From: Arcobacter suis CECT 7833
GTDB lineage: Bacteria; Campylobacterota; Campylobacteria; Campylobacterales; Arcobacteraceae
Direction: 5' to 3'
Length of the DNA stretch: 64,000 bases
Assembly (NCBI RefSeq): GCF_003544815.1
Contig: NZ_CP032100.1
Location: 1,116,001 to 1,180,000 of the forward strand
A program made the position numbers and the translations under genes. Of the stretch, positions 34,895 to 42,820 are shown piece by piece. How positions within the stretch are numbered: position 1 is the stretch's first letter; every line of letters begins with the position of its first letter. The notes beneath the pieces were generated by a model. The model saw nothing but the letters and a program-made list of their open reading frames with translations, ran no database searches and had not been told where the DNA came from.

Positions 34895-36398
34895 AAAAGA
34901 ATTATTTAGAGAATGGTTAAAAAATAATGGAATGTCAGCAAGTGTTCAAAGTAATTATCCTTTATATATTGATGAATATATTCCAGCTATTTTAAAAGGC
35001 ATAAATTTAGAGGTTAATAGTTTATTTGAAATAACAGATTTGAAAAAATTAGAAGATATTTTAAATAAAATACAGATAGATTTAAAAGAAATTAATCTAG
35101 AAAAAAGTAGTTTTCCATCAGCTTCATTAAAAAAATATATAGAATATATTAAATCATCATATAAAATTAGTAAAGACGAAAAATACAATATGAAAACAAA
35201 AAATATAATGCTTTATGGTGCACCTGGGGTTGGGAAAACTCATAATTATAAAAGATTAATTACTATGATAGAAGATGGTAATGATGAAAAAACTATTTTT
35301 GATACTATCTCTAAAAATGAGATTACAAATGATTTTGATAATTCTATTTTTGAAGATATAAAAAAAGAAAAAAGAATAGAGTTTGTAACTTTTCATCAAA
35401 GTTATTCTTATGAAGATTTTATTGAAGGTTTTAGACCAAATGAAGAGGGAAAATTAGAATTAGAAGATGGTATTTTAAAAAAAACATCTCAAGATGCAGA
35501 AGTAAATTTAAAAAAAAGTGAAATTGATATAGAAAAAGAGAATATAAATCTAGATGAATTAATATTAAAGTTTACTAATTATGTTCAAGATAGTTTAGAT
35601 AATGATAAAGAGTTTTCATTAGAAAAAAAAGTTACTGTTGAAGGTATAAATAACAAAAATGCTTTTTTACTAGGTGGTTCAATTAAATCAGCTCAAAGAT
35701 TGACACCCGATATTATAAAAAGAGATTATGAAGATTTTAAAGATGGATATATAGCAAAATATGAAGATGTAAAACCAACAAGAGAATCAAAAAGTACATA
35801 TCATGGAAATGCAAGATACTATTTTATGTTATATAAAAAGATTTATGAATTTGAGAAAAGTTTGAATATTAATGAAATAAAACAAGAAAAAGAAAATTTA
35901 AAAAACTTCTATATAGTAATAGACGAAATAAACAGAGGAAATATCTCTAAAATCTTTGGGGAACTTATCACGCTTATAGAAGAAGATAAAAGAGGAAAAA
36001 AAGAGTATGAGGTAACATTACCATATTCTAAAAAGCCTTTTTTAATTCCTGAAAATCTTTATATCATTGCTACTATGAACTCAACTGATAAATCTATTGC
36101 AACTATTGATATAGCTTTGAGAAGAAGATTTACATTTTTAAAAATGAAGCCAAATTTAGATTTAGTTCCAGAAATTGCAAAAGTATTATTTGAAAAGATA
36201 AATGAACATATTTCAAAAACTATAAATGAAGATTATAAACTAGGGCATAGTTACTTTATGAATATAGTAGATGATAAAGATTTAGAGTTTGTGAAAAAAT
36301 ACAAAATCCAACCATTACTTGAAGAGTATTTTTATGGTGATGAAGAAAACTATAAAAAAGCAATAGCAATCTTAAATATAAAAGAAGATAACCAATGA
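34887..36398 (+). CDS. mcrB: McrB-family AAA+ GTPase
   Basis: 503 residues. Walker A GAPGVGKT at 111-118, the McrB mark FHQSYSYEDFIEGFRP at 169-184, Walker B IDEINRGN at 345-352, GTP-type ATMNSTDKS at 396-404, arginine finger ALRRRF at 411-416. The first about 90 residues look like an integrase-type SAM-like helical domain (FREWLKNNG...ASLKKYIEYI), not the DUF3578 5-methylcytosine reader of E. coli McrB. An insert of about 110 residues (222-330) lies between the Walker motifs. What it recognises is unclear. Overlaps mcrC (8 nt) and mazG (4 nt). Confidence 0.85.
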   Translation: MDRKELFREWLKNNGMSASVQSNYPLYIDEYIPAILKGINLEVNSLFEITDLKKLEDILNKIQIDLKEINLEKSSFPSASLKKYIEYIKSSYKISKDEKYNMKTKNIMLYGAPGVGKTHNYKRLITMIEDGNDEKTIFDTISKNEITNDFDNSIFEDIKKEKRIEFVTFHQSYSYEDFIEGFRPNEEGKLELEDGILKKTSQDAEVNLKKSEIDIEKENINLDELILKFTNYVQDSLDNDKEFSLEKKVTVEGINNKNAFLLGGSIKSAQRLTPDIIKRDYEDFKDGYIAKYEDVKPTRESKSTYHGNARYYFMLYKKIYEFEKSLNINEIKQEKENLKNFYIVIDEINRGNISKIFGELITLIEEDKRGKKEYEVTLPYSKKPFLIPENLYIIATMNSTDKSIATIDIALRRRFTFLKMKPNLDLVPEIAKVLFEKINEHISKTINEDYKLGHSYFMNIVDDKDLEFVKKYKIQPLLEEYFYGDEENYKKAIAILNIKEDNQ

Positions 36399-36751
36399 AT
36401 ATAGAACAAATAGAACAACGAATCCAAAAATTCTCAGACGATAGAAACTGGGAAAGTTTTCATAATCCAAAAAATCTAGTTATGGCATTAACAGGTGAAG
36501 TAGGAGAACTAAATGAAATATTTCAATGGCTAAATTTTGAAGAGTCTTTAAATCTACCTGATGATGTATTAGAGCATACAAAAGAAGAAGTTGCAGACGT
36601 GGCTATTTATCTTCTTAGACTTTGTATGAAACTTGACATTAACCTTGAAGATGCCATTATGAATAAAATGACTAAGAACGAAAAGAAATATCCAGTTGAA
36701 ACATCTCAAGGTGGAAGTAAAAAATATTCTAAGAGTAGGGAAGATAAATAA
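36395..36751 (+). CDS. MazG-like nucleotide pyrophosphohydrolase
   Basis: 118 residues, all-alpha NTP-PPase (RS21-C6/dCTPP1-like). The metal-binding motifs are GEVGELNEIFQW (Glu-x2-Glu at about 34-37) and EEVADVAIYLL (Glu-x3-Asp at about 67-71). It should hydrolyse dCTP or other (modified) nucleotides to monophosphates. Its ATG overlaps the mcrB stop, and hypE starts on the next base after its stop. It is therefore locked into the transcript, perhaps as a nucleotide-control part of the McrBC module (inference). Confidence 0.82.
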   Translation: MNIEQIEQRIQKFSDDRNWESFHNPKNLVMALTGEVGELNEIFQWLNFEESLNLPDDVLEHTKEEVADVAIYLLRLCMKLDINLEDAIMNKMTKNEKKYPVETSQGGSKKYSKSREDK

Positions 36752-37750
36752 ATGACAAAAACAATAACACTAGCCCATGGAAATGGTGGAGCTGAAAACA
36801 ATGAGCTTATAAACAAAGTATTTTATAATGCTTTTAAAAATGAGATATTAGAGAAAAGTGAAGATGCAGCTGTTATTCAAAATGGAACATTAGCTTTTAG
36901 TACGGATTCATTTACAGTTAGTCCTTTGTTTTTTAGTGGAGCAGATATTGGAAAATTAGCCATTTGTGGAACTTGCAATGACTTAGCCATGATGGGAGCG
37001 AAACCAAAATATCTTACTTGCTCAGTTATCATTGAAGAGGGATTTGAAGTAGAACAACTTGAAAGAATTGTAGCTTCTATGAAAAAAGAGCTTGAAGTAA
37101 ATGGAGCTATTGTTGTAAGTGGAGATACAAAGGTAGTTCCCAAAGGTGCTGTTGATAAAATCTTCATAAACACTACAGGAATTGGAGAAATCTTATACAA
37201 AGACATTAGCTCAAACAATATAACTACAGAAGATGTAATTCTAGTAAATAGAGACATTGGAGCTCACGGAGCTACTATTTTTGCTGCACGTGAGGGAATG
37301 GATATGAATTCAGAGCTTAAAAGTGATTGTAACTCTTTATATCCACAAGTGAAAGCTTTGATTGATGCAGGTATTAAAATAACAGCTTTAAGAGATGCCA
37401 CAAGAGGTGGAGTTAGTGCTGTTTTAAATGAATGGGCAAAACAATCAAATGTTTGTATAGAAGTAGAAGAAGAAAAAATTCCAGTATGTGATGAGGTAAA
37501 AGGAATTTGTGAAATGTTAGGTTTTGAAGCAACAAATCTTGCAAATGAGGGAACTTTTGTTCTTGCAATTCCACAAGAATTTGCAGCTAAAGCTATTGAA
37601 GTTTTACAAACATTTCCAGAAGCTTCAAAGGCTTGTATTATTGGAAAGGTAACTAAACAATATTCTCAAAAAGTAATACTAAATAGTTCTTGGGGAACAA
37701 AAAGATTTTTAGATACACCAACTGGTGAACTTCTTCCAAGGATTTGTTAA
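36752..37750 (+). CDS. hypE: Hydrogenase maturation protein HypE
   Basis: 332 residues of the AIR-synthase-like fold. Motifs: AHGNGGAENNELI at the start, FSTDSFTVSPLFFSGADIGKLA (about 49-70), and a C-terminal PRIC, whose Cys carries the thiocarboxamide that becomes the cyanide ligand. The start codon immediately follows the mazG-like stop. HypF, its partner, is not in the window. It overlaps hypA by 1 nt (TAATG). Confidence 0.96.
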   Translation: MTKTITLAHGNGGAENNELINKVFYNAFKNEILEKSEDAAVIQNGTLAFSTDSFTVSPLFFSGADIGKLAICGTCNDLAMMGAKPKYLTCSVIIEEGFEVEQLERIVASMKKELEVNGAIVVSGDTKVVPKGAVDKIFINTTGIGEILYKDISSNNITTEDVILVNRDIGAHGATIFAAREGMDMNSELKSDCNSLYPQVKALIDAGIKITALRDATRGGVSAVLNEWAKQSNVCIEVEEEKIPVCDEVKGICEMLGFEATNLANEGTFVLAIPQEFAAKAIEVLQTFPEASKACIIGKVTKQYSQKVILNSSWGTKRFLDTPTGELLPRIC

Positions 37751-38091
37751 TGCACGAATATTCAATAGTTCAATCTTTATTAGAAAGTTGTGAAGAACAC
37801 GCTCGAACAAATGACGCAAAAAAAGTTACAAAAGTAGTAGTGAAAATTGGAGTTTTAAGTGGAGTTGAACCCGATTTACTTCAAACTGCTTTTGATACTT
37901 TTAAAGAACAAACAGTCTGTCATGATGCAGTTTTTTTGATAAATCATCAAAAAGTGGTCATTGAGTGTTTTGATTGTAATACAACTTCAACTTTGGAAAA
38001 ACATGAGTTCTCATGTCCAAAATGCCAAAGTGTAAATATCAAAGTAATTGATGGCGAAGATATGTATCTTATGAGTTTAGAGTTAGAATAA
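37750..38091 (+). CDS. hypA: Hydrogenase nickel chaperone HypA
   Basis: 113 residues from the ATG at 37750, giving the canonical MHEYSIVQSL whose His2 binds Ni. The zinc site is CFDCNT...FSCPKCQS (two CxxC pairs, about 73-95). It passes nickel to HypB and then to hydrogenase. It is the last gene of the hyp transcript. Confidence 0.95.
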   Translation: MHEYSIVQSLLESCEEHARTNDAKKVTKVVVKIGVLSGVEPDLLQTAFDTFKEQTVCHDAVFLINHQKVVIECFDCNTTSTLEKHEFSCPKCQSVNIKVIDGEDMYLMSLELE

Positions 38092-38153
38092 AATCTATAT
38101 AAAAAGTTATTTTTTAAAAATTAAACAACAAAGTATTTATTTTTCCTTAAAGT

Positions 38154-38159
38154 TATGAT
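38154..38159 (+). promoter_or_regulatory. Candidate -10 of diguanylate cyclase gene
   Basis: TATGAT, 38 nt before the ATG at 38198; ribosome site AAAGG at 38186-38190. Confidence 0.35.
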
Positions 38160-38197
38160 ATTATTTTTCTTATAGAAGCTAATTTAAAGGCTTTAGA

Positions 38198-39532
38198 ATG
38201 AAAAAAATAACTTTGGAAAGATTACTTTATAAAAATTATTTGAAAACTTCTCTTGTATCAATATTTTTGATTGAGCTGTTTTTAGTATTTTTTTATTTTA
38301 TAATTCATAAAAACATGATTAATAAAAGTTCTGAATTTTTATTAAATGATGTTGAAAATTCAATCTCTTTAATTATAGAAAATCACTCACAAACTGTGGA
38401 TGAAGAGTCTATAAAAACTCAATCTTTAGAACATTTACTTAATCATTTTATTAAAATCAAGTTACCATATAAAGGTAAAATTCTTATCATTAATAATTTT
38501 GGAGAAATATTATTTATAGATGAAAATATAAAAGAATTATTAGATATTCATACAAATAAATCAAATATATTAAATCATCAAAATTTAAAAATTGTGAATT
38601 ATTTTAAAGAAATAATGAAAGAGAAAAATCTTAATAAAATACTATTAAATGAAAAAAAATATATTTTATTCTCAAAAAGAATTCAAATGAACTCCTTATA
38701 TGTTGTAGCTTTTATAGATGAAAATAATATTTTAAATAAAATTAATGATTTAGAAGAATATTATGAAAAATTAGCTTATATCGTCATATTTTCTGTATTG
38801 ATTTTTTATATAATGTTTTTCTTTTATCTTTCTTTTAAAGCAAAAGATTTTGTAGATAGAATAAATGAACCTTTGTTAAATATAATTGAATTTACTAAAA
38901 ATTTAGGAATAAAAAAAGATATAAAAAATCTTGAATCTTGTGGAATTTTTGAAATAGATAGATTAAGTTCTAATTTTAATAATATGATTATTGAATTAGA
39001 TATGCGTACAAACAGACTTATTTTAGAAGAAACAAAAAGAATATATCAAGAAAAATTAGCAAATACAGATCCTTTGACAGGTGCGTATAATAGAAGATAT
39101 TTAAATGAATTTTCTTATGAATATCTAAAAATTGTAAAAAGAGAAAATAAAGATTTATCTTTGTTATTACTTGATTTAGATGATTTTAAAAATATTAATG
39201 ATACTTTTGGACATGAAATAGGGGATATTGTAATAAAACAATTGGTTGAGATATCAAAAAGTAGTATAAGAGAGAGTGATTTGATTATTAGATTTGGTGG
39301 AGATGAATTTATAATTTTATTACCTAATACAAATATCCAAAGTGCAAGATTTGTTGCAAATAAAATCATTAATAAAATAACTGAATATAACAAAAATAAA
39401 GAGTTCAATTTTTCAATAAGTGTTGGAATTTCACATTATCAAATAGGAGATAATTCAATAGATAATATAATTTTAAGAGCAGATAAATCTTTGTATAAAG
39501 CCAAAAAAATAGGAAAGAATTGCGTTGTTTGA
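38198..39532 (+). CDS. Membrane-bound diguanylate cyclase (GGDEF)
   Basis: 444 residues. Membrane segments at about 17-38 and 190-212 enclose a periplasmic sensor region. A HAMP-like linker leads to a complete GGDEF domain (about 285-444; ADTDPLTGAYNRRY-type start, RFGGDEFIILL as the active site, end ADKSLYKAKKIGKNCVV). No inhibitory RxxD site is obvious. It makes cyclic di-GMP. Monocistronic. Confidence 0.9.
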   Translation: MKKITLERLLYKNYLKTSLVSIFLIELFLVFFYFIIHKNMINKSSEFLLNDVENSISLIIENHSQTVDEESIKTQSLEHLLNHFIKIKLPYKGKILIINNFGEILFIDENIKELLDIHTNKSNILNHQNLKIVNYFKEIMKEKNLNKILLNEKKYILFSKRIQMNSLYVVAFIDENNILNKINDLEEYYEKLAYIVIFSVLIFYIMFFFYLSFKAKDFVDRINEPLLNIIEFTKNLGIKKDIKNLESCGIFEIDRLSSNFNNMIIELDMRTNRLILEETKRIYQEKLANTDPLTGAYNRRYLNEFSYEYLKIVKRENKDLSLLLLDLDDFKNINDTFGHEIGDIVIKQLVEISKSSIRESDLIIRFGGDEFIILLPNTNIQSARFVANKIINKITEYNKNKEFNFSISVGISHYQIGDNSIDNIILRADKSLYKAKKIGKNCVV

Positions 39533-39613
39533 GGAAATAATAATATTTATTCATTTATTGATTGTTAACCAATCTTTATTAGAATAATAACATATACAAA
39601 TAGGAAATATAAG

Positions 39614-40024
39614 ATGTTATTAATGAAATTACAAGCAAAAGAGAAGTTTTCTTTTTTACAATTAGCTCACTATTTAGCAAGAGTTGATAATAAATATGGA
39701 CAAAAAGAGGAAGAAATCATTTTAGAATATTGTTCAGAAATGGGAATTGAAAATGTGGATTCTTTTGATTTTGAAAATTTTAGTTTAGAAAATATATTAA
39801 AAGATTTTAAATCTGAATCTAGCAAAAGAATTGTAATTTTAGAATTAATGATTTTAATTCACATTGACCACTCTTTTAATTTAAATGAGAAAAAATTAAT
39901 ACAAAGAATTTCAGAAAGCTTTGGAATAGATATAGATGATGTAAATGATTATTCTCAATGGGGAAAATCAGTTGCGATGTTATATGAAGTTGCCAAAATA
40001 TTTGTAAATGAGAGAAAAATATAG
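39614..40024 (+). CDS. TerB-like helical protein
   Basis: 136 residues, all helical, with the start MLLMKLQAKEKFSFLQLAHYLARVD and repeated acidic DxD-type turns (ESFGIDIDDVND). The pattern fits the TerB/DjlA-type N-terminal fold, but identity is low by eye. The alternative start three codons later (39623) is possible. It lies between a GGDEF gene and a small-gene operon; function unknown. Confidence 0.5.
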   Translation: MLLMKLQAKEKFSFLQLAHYLARVDNKYGQKEEEIILEYCSEMGIENVDSFDFENFSLENILKDFKSESSKRIVILELMILIHIDHSFNLNEKKLIQRISESFGIDIDDVNDYSQWGKSVAMLYEVAKIFVNERKI

Positions 40025-40065
40025 TAATAAGCATAATTTAAATTCTAATACTAGGAATTTTTAGA

Positions 40066-40071
40066 TAAAAT
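40066..40071 (+). promoter_or_regulatory. -10 of the small-gene/priA operon, leaderless-type
   Basis: TAAAAT followed by exactly 6 nt (GGTTAC) and the ATG at 40078. No Shine-Dalgarno sequence. Transcription should start at or beside the A of ATG. Confidence 0.5.
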
Positions 40072-40077
40072 GGTTAC

Positions 40078-40278
40078 ATGGAAATAATAGAAACATTAAA
40101 TAGTAAAATTGATAAATTAATTCACGATTATGATAAGTTAAGATTGGAAAATTTAGCACTGCAACAAGAGTTAGATGCCTTAAAAAACGAAAACGATGAA
40201 TTAGTAAGAAATAATCAAGATATGTTTCTCCGAATTGATAGCACATTAACATTAATAAAGGTACGAAATAGTGAATAA
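40078..40278 (+). CDS. Small coiled-coil protein (ZapB-like)
   Basis: 66 residues, almost all heptad-patterned coiled coil (about 5-55: LNSKIDKLIHDYDKLRLENL and on). Size, coiled-coil nature and the overlapping ZapA-like gene suggest a ZapB-type division factor, but coiled coils are uninformative, so this is inference. It probably starts on a leaderless mRNA and overlaps the next gene by 8 nt. Confidence 0.6.
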   Translation: MEIIETLNSKIDKLIHDYDKLRLENLALQQELDALKNENDELVRNNQDMFLRIDSTLTLIKVRNSE

Positions 40279-40480
40279 AGAAGTAACGTTTCATATAAAT
40301 AATATGGCTTATACTATAAATGTTGATGAAAATATATATAAAGAACTTTCTAAATATTTAAATTTAGAAAAAAATAATGACACTAGAGATTTACTAGCAG
40401 CTTACATAAGGTTGTCTCAAGAATACAATGTTTTTAAAAAAGATATTGAAGATATTACAAATAAACTTTCAAGGTTTTGA
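40271..40480 (+). CDS. ZapA-like small protein
   Basis: 69 residues. The N-terminal strand pattern EVTFHINNMAYTINVDENIY followed by a helix (ELSKYLNL...) and a second helix resembles the ZapA head domain that promotes FtsZ ring assembly, although it is shorter than the usual about 100 residues. Overlaps the upstream coiled-coil gene (8 nt) and the downstream pseudopilin gene (4 nt). Confidence 0.5.
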   Translation: MNKEVTFHINNMAYTINVDENIYKELSKYLNLEKNNDTRDLLAAYIRLSQEYNVFKKDIEDITNKLSRF

Positions 40481-40914
40481 AAATTAAAAGTTTTTCTTTA
40501 ATAGAAATTATAGTTGTTATTCTTCTAATAGCTATTATTACATCTTTTGCTATTCCAAAATTTACAAATATGAACTATAATGCAAATATCTCAACTTTAA
40601 AATCTCAAATATCTTTAATTCAAAATGGAATAGTGAAAAATAAAAATAAAAATATTTTACTTTCAAATAATCAAGAAATAACTACTTTAGATGATGCAAC
40701 TTTGAATAGTAGTGGAGAAAAGCTTTTTTCAAAAATAATAGATTTTTCAATAATCTCAACAAATAATTCAAAAAAAGAATCTGGAATGTGGGCAAAAATA
40801 TCAAATAATTCTTATGATTTTTATCTTTCAAGTGACAAAAATATTTCATTTTCCTTTGATGATGGAAAATTTTTATGTAAAAGTAGTGTTGAATTATGCA
40901 AAGAGATTGAATAA
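40477..40914 (+). CDS. Type II/IV-like pseudopilin
   Basis: 145 residues from a TTG start overlapping the previous stop (TTGA). A short basic leader and SFSLIEIIVVILLIAIITSF form the prepilin N-terminal helix; cleavage would occur before Phe with Ser, not Gly, at -1. Glu5 of the mature form is present. The rest is a small variable globular domain with two Cys near the end (FLCKSSVELCKE). Exported and probably part of a secretion or pilus-like system encoded elsewhere. Confidence 0.7.
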   Translation: MKIKSFSLIEIIVVILLIAIITSFAIPKFTNMNYNANISTLKSQISLIQNGIVKNKNKNILLSNNQEITTLDDATLNSSGEKLFSKIIDFSIISTNNSKKESGMWAKISNNSYDFYLSSDKNISFSFDDGKFLCKSSVELCKEIE

Positions 40915-42761
40915 TGTTTTATTATGAACTAGCCCTTTTAAAATCACCTTTAAATAATCTTACTTTTCAAAGTGAAGAAAAAATAGAAATAGGTTTTAAA
41001 GTAAAAGTAAAACTCCAACAAAGAAAAAATTTAGATGAAGCAGTTGTAATAAAAGAAGTAGAAAAACCGACTTTTAAATGTACAAATATTTCTGAAATTA
41101 CAAATGAATATTTTGATGAAAAAATGCTTTTAGTAGCTACTTTTGTATCTTTATATTATGTTTGTTCTTTAGGGGAAGCCTTAAGCGTTTATAATCCTTT
41201 TGATAAAAATATAACTCTTATTTTAGATGAAAAAAGATTTGATACCAAAATAGCTTTATCACCACAACAAGAAAAAGCAAAAAGATTTTTAGATGAAAAA
41301 AAACAGGCTTTACTTTTTGCAAATACAGGTGCTGGAAAAACAGAAGTTTATATAAAAATTATAGAAGAACAGTTAAATCAAAATAAACAAGCAATTTTGC
41401 TTATGCCTGAGATCTCACTAACACCACAAATGGAAAAAAGACTTGAAAAGGTTTTTGATAAAAGCGTAGCTATTTGGCACTCAAAAATCACAAAAAAGAA
41501 AAAAGATGAGATTCTAAAAGGTTTACAAGAAGGAAATATCAAACTAATTGCAGGAGCAAGGTCAGCTTTATTTTTACCATACTCAAATTTAGGTGTGATT
41601 GTAGTTGATGAAGAGCATGATGATTCTTACAAAAGTGATTCAAAACCTAGATTAAATACAAAAGATTTATCTATTTATATGGCTAAAAAGTTTGATATTC
41701 AACTTGTTTTAGGAAGTGCAACGGTTTCAACAAGTTCTTTTTATAAAATTCCATTTTTTAGGCTTGATGAAACTTATCATCAAACTAAAAAAACTTATAG
41801 TTTTGAAGATAGTGATGCAAATTTATCAATAAAAGTTGTAGATAAAATAGCAAAAACTATAAATGAAGGAAATCAAGTAATTGTATTTTTACCTACACGA
41901 GCAAATTTTAAATATCAGATTTGTACAACTTGTGGAAAATCAGTTGAATGTCCTTATTGTTCAGTTTCTATGAGTTTACATAAAAATGATTTAGCTTTAA
42001 AATGTCATTATTGTGGATATGCTCAGAAAATTCCAGAAACTTGTCCTTCTTGTCATAGTGGAATAATTCACAATTTACGAGTTGGAACTGCTCAAATTGA
42101 AGAGGAATTAAAAGCCTTATTTTCTCAAAAAGTAATCAAAAGATTTGACCGTGACCAAATAAAAACAAATACCCAATTAAAAACAGTTTTAAATGAGTTT
42201 AATAAAGGTGAAATTGATATTTTAGTTGGAACTCAAATGCTTTCAAAAGGGCATGATTATCACAATGTAAAACTTGCTGTTGTTTTAGGAATAGATTCAG
42301 TTTTAAATATGAATTCATATAAATCAAGGGAAAAAGCACTTTCTTTACTTATTCAAATATCAGGAAGAAGTGGAAGAAGTGGCGAGGGTGAAGTAATAAT
42401 TCAAACTAAAAATGAAGAATTTTTTAATCACTATTTGAATGAATCAAATTATAAAGAGTTTTTAGAAAGTGAATTAGAGTTTAGAAAAGAGCTTTATCCT
42501 CCATTTTTAAAGATGGCAAAAGTAACTTTTTCCCATACAAATGGATTCAAAATAAAAGAAGAGATGGATTTTTATGTACAACTTTTAAAAGCAAATAAAG
42601 ATATTGAAGTTGTAGGTTTTGGACAAAGTCCTATTTTTAAAATGGCAAATAAATATCGATATGAAATAATTCTTCGTTCACTAAATGTAAAAGCTTTATT
42701 AAATGCTTTACACTCAATTCAAACTCCAAATGCTTCAATAGATATGGATACTATTTACTAA
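40914..42761 (+). CDS. priA: Primosomal helicase PriA
   Basis: 615 residues, shorter than E. coli PriA (732). Helicase motifs: Walker A NTGAGKTEVY (about 138-147), DEEH box VVDEEHDDSY, and GSATVSTSSF. Zinc clusters CTTCGKSVECPYC and CHYCGYAQKIPETCPSC lie at about 340-385. Motif VI-like SGRSGRSGEGEVIIQT is at about 482. It restarts stalled replication forks. The ATG shares the last base of the pseudopilin stop, so it is coupled to that operon. Confidence 0.95.
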   Translation: MFYYELALLKSPLNNLTFQSEEKIEIGFKVKVKLQQRKNLDEAVVIKEVEKPTFKCTNISEITNEYFDEKMLLVATFVSLYYVCSLGEALSVYNPFDKNITLILDEKRFDTKIALSPQQEKAKRFLDEKKQALLFANTGAGKTEVYIKIIEEQLNQNKQAILLMPEISLTPQMEKRLEKVFDKSVAIWHSKITKKKKDEILKGLQEGNIKLIAGARSALFLPYSNLGVIVVDEEHDDSYKSDSKPRLNTKDLSIYMAKKFDIQLVLGSATVSTSSFYKIPFFRLDETYHQTKKTYSFEDSDANLSIKVVDKIAKTINEGNQVIVFLPTRANFKYQICTTCGKSVECPYCSVSMSLHKNDLALKCHYCGYAQKIPETCPSCHSGIIHNLRVGTAQIEEELKALFSQKVIKRFDRDQIKTNTQLKTVLNEFNKGEIDILVGTQMLSKGHDYHNVKLAVVLGIDSVLNMNSYKSREKALSLLIQISGRSGRSGEGEVIIQTKNEEFFNHYLNESNYKEFLESELEFRKELYPPFLKMAKVTFSHTNGFKIKEEMDFYVQLLKANKDIEVVGFGQSPIFKMANKYRYEIILRSLNVKALLNALHSIQTPNASIDMDTIY

Positions 42762-42790
42762 AATTAAACTTATATTAGTTTTGATTATTG

Positions 42791-42796
42791 TACAAT
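42791..42796 (+). promoter_or_regulatory. -10 box of dapD
   Basis: TACAAT, 24 nt before the ATG at 42821; ribosome site AGGAG at 42811-42815. Confidence 0.5.
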
Positions 42797-42820
42797 ACCT
42801 CAAAAATAATAGGAGAACTA

